From positions 1 to 49,709 of the forward strand of contig NZ_JAXBME010000025.1 in assembly GCF_033963835.1 (NCBI RefSeq): a stretch of 49,709 nucleotides of DNA, read 5' to 3'. Of the stretch, positions 25,901-34,516 are shown in pieces. This DNA is from Cytobacillus sp. IB215665 (GTDB lineage: Bacteria > Bacillota > Bacilli > Bacillales > SM2101). How positions within the stretch are numbered: the first letter of the stretch is position 1; the number at the start of each line of letters is the position of its first letter. The notes beneath the pieces are model-generated. The model had not been told where the DNA came from and ran no database searches. It was given only the letters and a program-made list of their open reading frames with translations. The translations under genes and the position numbers were made by a program.

Positions 25901-26605
25901 ATGTGTTTACCTTCCATTTTAGAGATTGCCGATCGTGCTGGATTACAGTGCGATCATCGATCTCGTCATAAAACTGAAGTAATGTACGATTGTCCTTTTT
26001 GTAATCATCGTTCAGGTAAGTTTAAGTTATCTCTTAATCAAAGAGATAATGTTTTCAAATGCTGGCTATGTGGTGAGCGTGGTGGCGTATTACAGTTTGA
26101 ATCACAAGTATTCCAAATTTCTTATGATGAAGTGAAGAAGAAATACTTTAAGAACCGTACGTATCACCAAGCAGAAATGCTATCTCCAAAACAGCTTAAA
26201 AAAATTAACTGGGACGATGTAAAAAGAAGGCAACGTGAAGAATTTAAACGTTCATTAGATCAAGTTTTAGAAGATTGGAAGGCACATGAATATAACCAAA
26301 AGGTACTTGCTTATGCAAAAATCCTCATATCAATCCATTTAGAAGGTGAGATAAGGGAACAGATTTTTGTAAACATCTATGAGCAAGGTGAAAAGGAAGG
26401 TATTAAAGACTTATTCAATATCGTGTTTAATGAGTATTTCAACGATCAGAAATCTGATTGGGCTGAAGAAGGCACTCAATTAGCACGAGCTGCATGGAAA
26501 ACAGCTTTAATCGCAAATGACAATAATCATATTGTTTATTTGTTAATGCTGTTCTATCAAACTAAAAGTAAAAACAATTCAGTTTCATTGAAACAAGCCA
26601 AATAA
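25901..26605 (+). CDS. CHC2-type zinc-binding protein (primase-like N-domain)
   Basis: A 234-aa protein from ATG 25901, two bases after the recT stop, with GAGGTGGC as RBS. Residues about 10-75 form a DnaG-like zinc ribbon with CPFCNHR and CWLCGERGGVLQF, an N-terminal histidine region (HRSRHKTEVMYD) supplying the remaining ligand. No Toprim catalytic domain follows. The rest is helical and basic. It may recognise single-stranded DNA for priming or loading within the recombination operon. Catalytic primase activity is not supported. Confidence 0.8.
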   Translation: MCLPSILEIADRAGLQCDHRSRHKTEVMYDCPFCNHRSGKFKLSLNQRDNVFKCWLCGERGGVLQFESQVFQISYDEVKKKYFKNRTYHQAEMLSPKQLKKINWDDVKRRQREEFKRSLDQVLEDWKAHEYNQKVLAYAKILISIHLEGEIREQIFVNIYEQGEKEGIKDLFNIVFNEYFNDQKSDWAEEGTQLARAAWKTALIANDNNHIVYLLMLFYQTKSKNNSVSLKQAK

Positions 26606-26628
26606 TACTAAAGGAATAGGTGATCGAT

Positions 26629-27120
26629 ATGATGAATAGAGTAATTCTTGTTGGTAGATTAACTAAAGATCCAGAGTTGCGTTATACCCCAAGTGGTGTA
26701 GCTGTTGCAACCTTTACGTTAGCTGTAAACAGAATGTTTACAAATCAGCAAGGTGAACGTCAAGCAGATTTCATTAATTGTGTTGTGTGGCGTAAGCCCG
26801 CTGAAAATGTCGCTAACTACTTGAAGAAGGGTAGTATAGCTGGAGTAGATGGACGTGTTCAAACACGAAACTACGAAGGACAAGACGGTAAACGTGTTTA
26901 TGTAACAGAAATAGTTTCTGAGAGTGTGCAATTTCTAGATACTCGTCCAGGTAACGAACAGCGATCTACAAGCAATAATCAGCAAAGTAACCAAGGTGGA
27001 TACGGACAAAATCAGAATGAGCGCAGTAATGGGAATCAAGGGTCTACACGAGTAAATGACAATCCATTTCCAAATGGTGGACAACCATTAGATATATCTG
27101 ATGATGATCTACCATTCTAA
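26629..27120 (+). CDS. ssb: Single-stranded DNA-binding protein
   Basis: A standard bacterial SSB: OB fold in residues 1-108 ([60 protein letters not shown]), Gly/Gln/Asn-rich linker and the canonical acidic tip ISDDDLPF. The second ATG at 26632 gives the usual [10 protein letters not shown] start and is equally possible. It is the plasmid's own SSB beside RecT and a nuclease, as in conjugative leading regions and phage recombination modules. Confidence 0.97.
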   Translation: MMNRVILVGRLTKDPELRYTPSGVAVATFTLAVNRMFTNQQGERQADFINCVVWRKPAENVANYLKKGSIAGVDGRVQTRNYEGQDGKRVYVTEIVSESVQFLDTRPGNEQRSTSNNQQSNQGGYGQNQNERSNGNQGSTRVNDNPFPNGGQPLDISDDDLPF

Positions 27121-27151
27121 AAATAATTAAAGAAATCCTACAACAACCCTA

Positions 27152-27172
27152 AAGGGGAAATTACTTCCCCTT
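27152..27172. promoter_or_regulatory. Hairpin between ssb and the nuclease gene
   Basis: AAGGGGAA (27152-27159) pairs with TTCCCCTT (27165-27172) in the 81-bp gap. It lacks a T-run, so it is more likely an mRNA-processing or stability element than a terminator. Confidence 0.5.
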
Positions 27173-27201
27173 ATTATGGGGAATTGAAAGGATGATTCGA
27201 A

Positions 27202-27942
27202 TTGGCGGTTATGACTTATTCATTCAGCCGATTGAATTTATATTTTAAATGCCCGTTTAAATTTTACAAGCGCTATATCGAGAAAGAAACAGAACCAGTG
27301 ACTGAACCATTAGCTTTAGGAAAAGCGGTTCATACTGCAATTGAGCTGAAAATGAAAGGGAAAACGCAAGAGGATGCTTTATTAGAAGCGTATCGTGATG
27401 CTGATATCCCTATTAATGAGGAAGAGTATCAAAAATTAGTAAAAGCTGCGCCTGTTTTCGAAGGTGAGGGTACTACAAATGATGTCGAAGTAGAGAAGTA
27501 TTTCAAAGTACCTCTCTATCATGGTGGTCCAGAACTACAAGGATACATTGATGTAGTGAGAAATACGTTTGGAATGTTGTCTTTTGTAGACTGGAAAACC
27601 AATCGTAAAAAGTATCATCCATTAAATAACATGCAATTGCCTTTGTACGCTTGGGCTTTATCGAAACTTTACAACGTTGAGACCGTTCATGGTACGTTGT
27701 TTTTTTTGCGTTATAAAAGAAAACCTGACATGTCTCAAACGTTTACGAGAGCGGAGATGAATAAAGGGAAAGATTGGGCAATTAAGTTAGCTGATGAGAT
27801 TGAGAATAAGTTATTTATTCTTGATTTAGACGCAGAAAAAGGCTTAGAACTTTTTCCTGACACACCTTCAGCTGAATGCACATATTGTCCCTTTGCCTTG
27901 GAATGTTACAGAAAATCATTAAAAGAGAAAAATATTAGTTAA
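27202..27942 (+). CDS. PD-(D/E)XK nuclease, Cas4/RecB-like, Fe-S type
   Basis: A 246-aa protein starting at TTG 27202 (RBS AAAGGATG; ATG 27211 is a second possibility). It has the RecB-family nuclease motifs: LALGKAVHTAIEL, then GYIDVV ... LSFVDWKT (Asp and Asp-x-Lys catalytic residues) and NNMQLPLYAWAL. Cys in FKCPFKF near the N-terminus and the C-terminal CTYCPFALEC give four cysteines for an iron-sulphur cluster, as in Cas4 and AddB. It is the likely exonuclease partner for RecT (end resection). Polarity is not predictable. Confidence 0.88.
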   Translation: MAVMTYSFSRLNLYFKCPFKFYKRYIEKETEPVTEPLALGKAVHTAIELKMKGKTQEDALLEAYRDADIPINEEEYQKLVKAAPVFEGEGTTNDVEVEKYFKVPLYHGGPELQGYIDVVRNTFGMLSFVDWKTNRKKYHPLNNMQLPLYAWALSKLYNVETVHGTLFFLRYKRKPDMSQTFTRAEMNKGKDWAIKLADEIENKLFILDLDAEKGLELFPDTPSAECTYCPFALECYRKSLKEKNIS

Positions 27943-27968
27943 CTAAAAATTGAGAGGAGATTATTGAT

Positions 27969-28343
27969 ATGACAGATATAAAAATCAAGACAATGGAAGA
28001 TGCAGTAGCATTAGCAATAGAAATCGGAAGAACAGAAGCTGCATTGAAGCAAATGAAAGAGCAATTAAAAGCTTTTGCGAAAAATAACGGTACAGTAAAC
28101 ACAGGTGAAGTCTTGTGGGATTTTCAACCTTCGGTATCGTGGAAGATCGCACCAGAATCACTAAGAAAACTCACTTTGGACTTAGCAATTGAAGGAGTAG
28201 ATCCATGGGAACTCCTACAAATTTCAAAGAAAAACCTTGATGGCTTAGGTTGGAGTGAGGATGTGCTTGAACAATACGGACAGAAAAGTGTAAAAAAGAC
28301 GTTTAGATCCGTCAAAGCATCACCACAAACTATAGCTGGATAA
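27969..28343 (+). CDS. Small conserved-looking protein of the recT operon
   Basis: A 124-aa soluble protein, helical at the N-terminus (AVALAIEIGRTEAALKQMKEQ), with a central WDFQPSVSWKIAPESLRKL and a basic tail. It follows the nuclease by 26 bp with its own RBS (gagaggag). Family not recognised. Position suggests an accessory factor for the nuclease or annealing protein. Confidence 0.75.
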   Translation: MTDIKIKTMEDAVALAIEIGRTEAALKQMKEQLKAFAKNNGTVNTGEVLWDFQPSVSWKIAPESLRKLTLDLAIEGVDPWELLQISKKNLDGLGWSEDVLEQYGQKSVKKTFRSVKASPQTIAG

Positions 28344-28422
28344 GATCAATTAACGTTTTACTAAACGATAATTGCTAATTGATAATAAGAATGCCTTCCC
28401 CTCCGGCACAAAAACGAGGTGG

Positions 28423-28457
28423 CACACACAAAATGCCACTTCGGGCAGGAGTGTGTG
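28423..28457 (+). promoter_or_regulatory. Compound hairpin touching the ribosome binding site
   Basis: Outer arms CACACAC (28423-28429) and GTGTGTG (28451-28457) enclose TGCC/GGCA (28434-28437, 28444-28447). The outer arm ends at the start of the GAAGGAG RBS for the gene at 28469. A competing pairing GTGGCA/TGCCAC also exists, so two folds are possible. Translation control is inferred. Confidence 0.5.
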
Positions 28458-28468
28458 AAGGAGCCATT

Positions 28469-28741
28469 ATGCAAATTATTATTAATCATGAAATGGAAAA
28501 AAGTGTTGGGGTATTTGTGAAATGTAAAAAATACCTGGAGAACAATATCGAAAAAGGCGGACAAAGTGCTTTTGTATCACAGCTACTTCTCAGTGCAAAC
28601 GAAGCTGGAGATATGGAATTGTTGAAAAAGTTCGATTTACGAACAATTCGAGAAATTCTAGCAGATCGTCGTCAAAAGATGTTAGAAGGCATGGAAAGTA
28701 CAAACAAAAATGATCAAGAAGAGATACTCAGAATTAGCTAG
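28469..28741 (+). CDS. Small helical protein
   Basis: A 90-aa protein from ATG 28469 (eight bases behind AAGGAG; an upstream ATG at 28379 in the leader hairpin region is rejected). The sequence is mostly helical and charged (MEKSVGVFVKCKKYLENNIEK, LKKFDLRTIREILADRRQ). No family recognised. Confidence 0.65.
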   Translation: MQIIINHEMEKSVGVFVKCKKYLENNIEKGGQSAFVSQLLLSANEAGDMELLKKFDLRTIREILADRRQKMLEGMESTNKNDQEEILRIS

Positions 28742-28773
28742 AGTGTCTTTTCTTTTTGAAGGGGAGTTTTGAT

Positions 28774-28935
28774 ATGAAAGCTGGTAAAGCATCAAAATTA
28801 TATAGAAAAATCGTAACTGCAGAATCAGACTATAAGGCTTATCAAATTGCAGAGAAAATGACAGATAGTGAAGTGAGAGAGGTCATGAAAATAATGATTA
28901 TCAATAAATCGAAAATTGGACAAGAAGCAATTTAA
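28774..28935 (+). CDS. Small basic helical protein (53 aa)
   Basis: ATG 28774 is preceded by GGGGAG. The product MKAGKASKLYRKIVTAESDY continues KAYQIAEKMTDSEVREVMKI. It is lysine-rich and helical, and overlaps the long form but not the chosen start of the next gene. Unknown function. Confidence 0.55.
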   Translation: MKAGKASKLYRKIVTAESDYKAYQIAEKMTDSEVREVMKIMIINKSKIGQEAI

Positions 28936-28948
28936 AGGGGAGATTACC

Positions 28949-29368
28949 ATGAAAATTGACTCAGAAAGGACAGAGAAACATCATGCTGTTCAATCTAAAT
29001 TAAAGCCAAAGGTAGAGCTAGTGTTAGAAAAGTTTCAAAAGCAACTAGCTGAAGGTAATGCGGAAGTGCTATGGACAAAGCACGAAAAACAAAGAGAATT
29101 ATTTCGTTCATTCAGTCGAAGAAGTGTGTTAGAAGCGATTCAAAATGGATGGGTAATTGAAGCCTATAATAATAATGATCGTTCCATGTCTGTATTGATC
29201 ATATATTTTCTAAAAACAACATCTGGAAACTATAGACCAATGCACGTATATGTTAATATAAGTAAGAATGTTTGTAACGTGATAACAGTCTATGACCCAC
29301 GCTCTGGGGAGCATATGTGGAGTGATAATTATCAAAAAAGGGTTTTGTATGCTAAAGGAGTCGAGTAG
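28949..29368 (+). CDS. DUF4258-like small protein
   Basis: A 139-aa protein from ATG 28949 behind AAAGGGGAG. The C-terminal half (VLEAIQNGWVIEAYNN, YRPMHVYVNISKNVCNVITV, YDPRSGEHMWSDNY) resembles DUF4258, a RelE/BrnT-like fold found in toxin-like and plasmid proteins, with a conserved His and a YDP/W ending. No antitoxin gene is obvious next to it. Assignment is by motif memory only. Confidence 0.6.
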   Translation: MKIDSERTEKHHAVQSKLKPKVELVLEKFQKQLAEGNAEVLWTKHEKQRELFRSFSRRSVLEAIQNGWVIEAYNNNDRSMSVLIIYFLKTTSGNYRPMHVYVNISKNVCNVITVYDPRSGEHMWSDNYQKRVLYAKGVE

Positions 29369-29441
29369 TTTGTTAGCACACAATATGAAGGAAAACGGAC
29401 TAAAGAAAACGAATCCTTTACTAACAAAAGGAGGATGTACG

Positions 29442-29774
29442 ATGAAGATTGAATTATCTAAAAAAGATTTGCGCACTGCTCAATTAAAGGCGTCAATATG
29501 GACAGGTGGTAATCTTGATAAGTTTGTTTCAGAAGCAATTAATACTCACGAAGTTGATGATAAAGCACCTAAAGCAACATTGGAGCTATACATTCAACGT
29601 GGCGAAAATACTGAGACAGTTGTTGTCAAAAATGTACCACATAAGGTAAAAGAAGAGGTTTCTAATGTTGAGCCAATAGAAAACGTGATACTGAGTGCCG
29701 CGATAGAGGAGATTCTTGAAGAAGATTTTCAAGAATTACCAAAGGAAATTGAATTCGTGGATCTTGTGAAGTAA
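29442..29774 (+). CDS. Small acidic protein
   Basis: A 110-aa protein from ATG 29442, preceded by AAAGGAGG; an in-frame upstream ATG at 29349 overlaps the previous gene and is less likely. The N-terminus looks like an RHH or nucleic-acid-binding helix (LSKKDLRTAQLKASIWTGG, FVSEAINTHEV). The C-terminus is strongly acidic (ILEEDFQELPKEIEFVDL). Unknown. Confidence 0.6.
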   Translation: MKIELSKKDLRTAQLKASIWTGGNLDKFVSEAINTHEVDDKAPKATLELYIQRGENTETVVVKNVPHKVKEEVSNVEPIENVILSAAIEEILEEDFQELPKEIEFVDLVK

Positions 29775-29839
29775 TTAAAAGTTAAAAACAAGCAAACTTC
29801 TAATAAGAGGTTTATCAAAAAAATTAATAGGTATATCTA

Positions 29840-29878
29840 AAAAGCAGATTTTCCTTAATGGGGGAGTCTGCTTTTTTT
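29840..29878 (+). terminator. Terminator directly ahead of the DUF3150-like gene
   Basis: AAAGCAGA (29841-29848) pairs with TCTGCTTT (29867-29874) and runs on into T's. The next ATG is only 28 bp further. Confidence 0.7.
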
Positions 29879-29905
29879 ATGCCTAAAAATAGGGAGTGGA
29901 CGAAA

Positions 29906-30838
29906 ATGGGTAAAGATATTCTTGAAAACAAAGCTGCTGTTAGTACGGTTGAAGGTGAGGCGCAAGTAATTGGTTATCTCACGTGGTATTCGGTTGGTGA
30001 AGATTTATATGCAAGGGAAGATTTAAGAAAATCTTTGTTAGCAAATAACATTGAAGAGTCATTTCTTCCTAAGCCAATCCGACCAGCTGATGCTTTCCGT
30101 AGAGCAACTAAAGCTATAGAAACCAAACACTCCGATGATGAGAACAATAATAAAGTTTATAAAAATTACATTGTTCGAAATGTGGTATCCACGAATGAAA
30201 AAATACAACGAAATATCGTTAAAGAAGTGGTTGATCAACAAGGTGAACGACTGGAATACGAGACAGAAGCTGCCAAAGTGTACTTTGACAAGAAAAACGA
30301 ACAGTTTACATTTGTTGCGTTGGATGATTTTGCCGAAGAGCTTGCAGAAGAAGCTAAAAGACTATATGAGATAAACCGAAGCCATTACAACGGGCAAGCG
30401 GTTAGAGGTTCTATTACAAATTATCTAAAAACTATGAGTCCAACTCCAGTTAGACCTTCTGGTGGGGTATATTTTGTTCCAGAAAAATATACAGAGAATT
30501 TACGGAATTTAGTTCAATTTAATTCTCACTTATCCAAAGGTGAAGCTCACATGATTCCATTGATTGATTCTTCGGATAATCGAGATATGATTCGCCAAAA
30601 AGTTCTTGAGCACCTTCAAGGCACATTAACTGAGTGTACCACAGCCTTAAGAGACGACAAAATTCCAAAAGGTAAAGTAAAAGCGATCATTGATGAAGCT
30701 AAACGTGTTGTAGGAGACTTTAAAGATTATCGTTCATTATTAGCTGATACTGTTGATCACATGGAAAACCATGTTGATCTTATTAGACAACAAGTGCAGT
30801 TATTGTTGTTGAAGGATTTTGAAGATGAAACAAACTAA
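29906..30838 (+). CDS. DUF3150-like protein of the MoxR/VWA cluster
   Basis: A 310-aa protein from ATG 29906 (RBS GGGAGTGG). Largely helical, with a central region FTFVALDDFAEELAEEAKRLYE and a conserved-looking YNGQAVRGSITNYLKTM, then GGVYFVPEKYTENLRNL and a long helical C-terminus. It resembles proteins (DUF3150/DUF6744 type) that are encoded just before a MoxR AAA+ ATPase and a VWA protein on other mobile elements. The family name is from context and general appearance, so moderate certainty. It overlaps the next small gene by 14 bp. Confidence 0.6.
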   Translation: MGKDILENKAAVSTVEGEAQVIGYLTWYSVGEDLYAREDLRKSLLANNIEESFLPKPIRPADAFRRATKAIETKHSDDENNNKVYKNYIVRNVVSTNEKIQRNIVKEVVDQQGERLEYETEAAKVYFDKKNEQFTFVALDDFAEELAEEAKRLYEINRSHYNGQAVRGSITNYLKTMSPTPVRPSGGVYFVPEKYTENLRNLVQFNSHLSKGEAHMIPLIDSSDNRDMIRQKVLEHLQGTLTECTTALRDDKIPKGKVKAIIDEAKRVVGDFKDYRSLLADTVDHMENHVDLIRQQVQLLLLKDFEDETN

Positions 30839-30992
30839 GAAATCTAAGATTCAGCAATCTACACTGATGCAACGATATCGAAAGTTAGTTCATCAATTTG
30901 ATACAGGAAAGCTAAATAAGAAACAATTTACCGAAAAAATACAAGAATTGGTCATTGACCATAACGAAAATACGAATAAAGGAGATCTGTAG
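30825..30992 (+). CDS. Small basic protein (55 aa) between DUF3150-like and MoxR genes
   Basis: ATG 30825 lies inside the end of the previous gene (14-bp overlap) and the TAG ends exactly one base before the MoxR ATG, so the three genes are translationally coupled. The product MKQTKKSKIQQSTLMQRYRK continues with FDTGKLNKKQFTEKIQELV. Unknown function. Confidence 0.6.
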   Translation: MKQTKKSKIQQSTLMQRYRKLVHQFDTGKLNKKQFTEKIQELVIDHNENTNKGDL

Positions 30993-32099
30993 ATGTTTGA
31001 AAAATTAGATAATATTAAAAATCACTTAAAAGCTAAATATGTGGAACGTGAAGATGTTATAGATGCAATCTTTGTTTCTATCGTTGCAGGTCAACATTGT
31101 CTTTTGATCGGACCACCTGGTACTGCAAAATCAGCTTTAGTATCAGATGTTGCCAAAATGATTGATGGATGGAGCTACTTCCAGTGGCTTTTAACGAGGT
31201 TTACAACGCCCGAAGAACTATTCGGGCCTGTATCTCTAAAAGAGCTAGAAAACGGTGTGTATAAGCGAAATACAGCTCACAAACTACCAGAAGCTAACCT
31301 AACATTTCTTGATGAGGTGTTTAAAGCCAATTCAGCCATTTTAAATGCACTGTTAACGTTAATAAACGAGCGTTTATTCTACAACAATGGTACTCCAATT
31401 AAAACACCACTTAATACAGTAATTGGAGCATCAAATGAGTACCCAGAGGAACAAGAAGGCTTAGAGGCTCTCTTTGACCGTTTCTTGTTGAGGTATGAAT
31501 TAGAATACGTTGGAGAAGATGCTAACTTTCTATCAATGTTAAAAAACGTAGGTAGCAGTAAGACTCCTGATAAGTTAACAGTAGCTGAAATTGATGAATT
31601 ACAGTTTTTAGCTGACATGGTTGTGATACCTGATGAAGTGCTACAAACTCTATTAACAATCCGCACAGAATTAAAGGATGAGGGGATAAGACCTTCAGAC
31701 CGTCGTTTTAGACAGGCACTAAGCCTCATTCGAGCTAATGCTACTCTGGATCAACGTCCAACAGCAAAGCTATCAGACATTATGATTCTACGAGATGGTC
31801 TTTGGGAAACAGTTGATCAAAAGAGTAAAGTACATGAGATCGTAGATGAGCACGCAGCTGACAAATTACTACTACGGTTAGAAGAAATTCAACAGATGGG
31901 TAAAGAGGTTTTTAATAATGCAAAAAAACAGGAATCTTCCGAAGCAGGGCTTGAAGCTAACGCTAAACTAAAAGAATTGATAGTGGAGCTTAATCAGCTA
32001 GAGGAAAAAAACCCTTCACGTACAGATGAAATAAATCCTGTACAGAACAAGATCACGAAAGCACAAAAACAGATAGGTGAAGTAATTCTAGGTCTTTAA
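30993..32099 (+). CDS. MoxR-type AAA+ ATPase
   Basis: A 368-aa ATPase. Walker A GPPGTAKS at 40-47, MoxR-like RFTTPEELFGPVS, Walker B LTFLDEVFKA (Asp107, Glu108), then AILNALLTLINERLF and sensor-like GASNEYPE, with arginine finger region ALFDRFLLRYEL. This is the RavA/CobS-like MoxR branch. The C-terminal 120 residues are helical. MoxR ATPases act with VWA proteins as chaperone-like remodellers, and the VWA partner follows 13 bp later. Confidence 0.93.
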   Translation: MFEKLDNIKNHLKAKYVEREDVIDAIFVSIVAGQHCLLIGPPGTAKSALVSDVAKMIDGWSYFQWLLTRFTTPEELFGPVSLKELENGVYKRNTAHKLPEANLTFLDEVFKANSAILNALLTLINERLFYNNGTPIKTPLNTVIGASNEYPEEQEGLEALFDRFLLRYELEYVGEDANFLSMLKNVGSSKTPDKLTVAEIDELQFLADMVVIPDEVLQTLLTIRTELKDEGIRPSDRRFRQALSLIRANATLDQRPTAKLSDIMILRDGLWETVDQKSKVHEIVDEHAADKLLLRLEEIQQMGKEVFNNAKKQESSEAGLEANAKLKELIVELNQLEEKNPSRTDEINPVQNKITKAQKQIGEVILGL

Positions 32100-32112
32100 G
32101 GGGGGATTTTTT

Positions 32113-33666
32113 ATGAAAAAATATAAACTATCAGAAGAACGCTCAGTGACAAATACAGATCGTTTTGATCGTGATAGATTTTTAAAAATATTAGATATGT
32201 CAAAAAACCTACAGGGTGTTGTGATGAAAGGGGAAGGCGAACTGCCTTCCTTTTTACCACTAACTTCAGATTTGTGGGCAAGCTTCTACAAATTAAATCC
32301 TCGTTTAAAAGATGAGGGAGAATTTGACCATGAGTACCAAACAAATCACGAATTACTAGATCGAGTGATGAAAGATAATAATTTTCAAAGATTTCGTGAA
32401 ACGACTAAACTAGATGATCTATCGTCAGCGATTGGTACAATGCGTTATTCTGAACAAATCCAAGAATGGATTGTAGAGAAAATGGAAGAAGATGAGAAAT
32501 TCAAAGAAGCTATGAAAGAATGGCTGAAACAACAAAAGGAGTTAGACAAGGCTAAACAAAAACAAGAAGAAGCAGAAGAGAACTGGAAAAAAGCCCAAGA
32601 AAATGGTGATAAAAAGGAGAAAATCTCAGCTAAACGTAAAAAGACAAATGCTGACAAAAAGGTATCTCAAGCTAAACAAGCCATGGAAGAGGCAGCCCAA
32701 CAAGCACAGGAAGCCATGCAACAACAAATTAAAAAGGATGGTCAAAGCTTTTCTACTCGAATGGAAAAGGCGAAGGAGACAACTCAAGAACAAAAAGAGG
32801 ATTTGGTGGGATTGTTAGGCGGTGGAGCTGGAAATGGTAAAGCTGAATTACAGAAGATCCCTTTAAATGATCAACTTACCTTAGCAAACACCCTTTATGA
32901 AAATAAGAATTTGAAGAGGATAGCCGAATTTGCAGGAAAATACAAGGCTATCGCAAAGAAAAAACAAAAAGTGAAGCATCAAGAGTCGATTGATCGAAGT
33001 GGTGTTACCTTTGGGGTAGATGTTGAAAGGTTGTTGCCTCAAGAATTAGCATTATTAAAAAGTGAGGCAACAAAAACAGAATTCTTACGAAGGTATGCTG
33101 AAGGTCAAACAATGATGTATGCTCCTGAAGGAAAAGAAACACTTGGAAAGGGACCTATTGTGATGGTGTTAGATCAATCGGGTTCTATGAAGGGTGATAG
33201 AGAAATTCAATCAAAAGGGTTTGCACTAGCATTAGCAATGATAGCAAAAAAACAACGTCATGATTTTGCAGTCATAACTTTTTCGAATACAGTAGGTAAA
33301 GTTTTTTACTATGAAAAAGGAAAAATCACACCGAGTCAAATTGTTGAGCTAGCGAAATATTTCTATAGTGGAGGAACTAAATTTTCACCTCCGTTGGAAA
33401 GAGCAAAAGAAATCATCAAAAAGAAGAAAAGGTATAAAGATGCCGATATTATCTTCGTAACAGATGGTGATCCAGATGATAGATATTATCTAAAACAAGA
33501 AAGTTTTCAACAAGAGTGGAAAAAGTTTAAAGAATACAAGAAAGTGAGCGTTATTTCACTGTTAATTGGTGAAAAAGACACTAGTTATGTTGATTTGTTC
33601 TCGGATAAGTCAATCTTAGCAAAAGACTTTAATAGTGAAAATGCTCATCGTATATTCGAAATTTAA
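32113..33666 (+). CDS. VWA-domain partner of the MoxR ATPase
   Basis: A 517-aa protein. N-terminal region about 1-110, a long coiled-coil (about 120-225, Lys/Glu/Gln-rich: KEWLKQQKELDKAKQKQEEA), linker with GGGAGNGKAELQKIPLNDQL, and a C-terminal VWA domain (about 345-517). The VWA has the MIDAS motif DQSGSMKG from Asp354, the conserved threonine in SGGTKFSPPLERA and the aspartate in VTDGDPDD. It is the ViaA/CobT-like partner of MoxR. A substrate-binding adaptor role is inferred. Confidence 0.92.
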   Translation: MKKYKLSEERSVTNTDRFDRDRFLKILDMSKNLQGVVMKGEGELPSFLPLTSDLWASFYKLNPRLKDEGEFDHEYQTNHELLDRVMKDNNFQRFRETTKLDDLSSAIGTMRYSEQIQEWIVEKMEEDEKFKEAMKEWLKQQKELDKAKQKQEEAEENWKKAQENGDKKEKISAKRKKTNADKKVSQAKQAMEEAAQQAQEAMQQQIKKDGQSFSTRMEKAKETTQEQKEDLVGLLGGGAGNGKAELQKIPLNDQLTLANTLYENKNLKRIAEFAGKYKAIAKKKQKVKHQESIDRSGVTFGVDVERLLPQELALLKSEATKTEFLRRYAEGQTMMYAPEGKETLGKGPIVMVLDQSGSMKGDREIQSKGFALALAMIAKKQRHDFAVITFSNTVGKVFYYEKGKITPSQIVELAKYFYSGGTKFSPPLERAKEIIKKKKRYKDADIIFVTDGDPDDRYYLKQESFQQEWKKFKEYKKVSVISLLIGEKDTSYVDLFSDKSILAKDFNSENAHRIFEI

Positions 33667-33669
33667 TGG

Positions 33670-33692
33670 GAAGGCTACTATAGCCTTCTTTT
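33670..33692 (+). terminator. Terminator after the VWA gene
   Basis: GAAGGCTA (33670-33677) pairs with TAGCCTTC (33681-33688), followed by TTTTCT. It closes the recT-to-VWA transcription unit. Confidence 0.75.
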
Positions 33693-33751
33693 CTATTTTT
33701 ATCAAAAAGTCATCTTAAATGGTGAAACAAGAGTATAGGAGGAAAACCTCA

Positions 33752-34034
33752 ATGCAACTAAGCAACTAAATTTGTTTAGAGAAATTGTTATCGATAATTT
33801 CGCAGGCGGTGGCGGTGCAAATACGGGAATTGAACTCGCAACAGGACTTTCAGTTGATATTGCGATTAATCATGAATTGATCGTGATTTCGAAGGTACCA
33901 AATATTCAAAAGCAAAACAGGTAGCTAGATGTGGCAATGCTGTTCCACCAACATTTGCAGAGCATTTGGTTAGAGCAAATTTACCAGAGATGTGCAACCA
34001 AATTAATAGATTTAAACAAGCTGTTTCAATATAA
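33752..34034 (+). pseudogene. C5 cytosine methyltransferase with large internal deletion
   Basis: The N-terminal end reads LFREIVIDNFAGGGGANTGI with ELATGLSVDIAINH (motif I). It then joins in another frame to a C-terminal piece with SKAKQVARCGNAVPPTFAEH and LVRANLPEMC (motif X). Everything between, including the catalytic PCQ motif, is lost. The ATG at 33752 is also out of frame with the body. This is a different subfamily from the intact enzyme at 37381. Confidence 0.85.
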
Positions 34035-34055
34035 AAAAATATTGGAGGGAAAAAC

Positions 34056-34430
34056 ATGAAATTTAAAATGATGTTGCGTAATTCATATAGTGAAAGAGGA
34101 GACATTTTAAGTGATTTAGAGAAAGAAAAAATTATAAGAGAGTTTTTAGAAAAAAGAGAAAAAGTATCAGGGGGGCTATATTCAAGGGAATTATTATATG
34201 GATACAAAGATGCAGTTGCTCTTTTTGGATATATGATTGTTAATCCAGATAAATTAGATCCAATTTACGCTAGTCATGAGGACTATGAATTTGAGTGTCA
34301 TTGTGGGAATACAGCATCTGGCTCAGGGTTCTATCCTTGTGATGAAATAGGAGATTATTGTGAGCCATTACCTGATTGGTGTGGATTGTATAAGTGCGAT
34401 AGTTGTGAGCAACTCATAATGTTTGAATAG
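34056..34430 (+). CDS. Cysteine-rich small protein
   Basis: A 124-aa protein. The C-terminal part has CHCG, two further Cys near PCDEIGDYCEPLPDWCG and CDSCEQL, enough for one or two zinc sites. The N-terminal 80 residues are helical (LSDLEKEKIIREFLEKREK). RBS is ttggaggg. Unknown family, with a leading-region-like orphan flavour. Confidence 0.7.
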   Translation: MKFKMMLRNSYSERGDILSDLEKEKIIREFLEKREKVSGGLYSRELLYGYKDAVALFGYMIVNPDKLDPIYASHEDYEFECHCGNTASGSGFYPCDEIGDYCEPLPDWCGLYKCDSCEQLIMFE

Positions 34431-34516
34431 AAAAGTTGAAAGTGATTAGTAATTGTAATTTTTATATTAACTATAATTACATTTATTTCAAAAATACTAA
34501 GATGGAGAGAAAAAAT

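Noticed and set aside
28379-28468. N-terminal extension of the 90-aa gene from ATG 28379
   Set aside because: The extra codons cover the compound hairpin and lack an RBS, while ATG 28469 has AAGGAG at good spacing.
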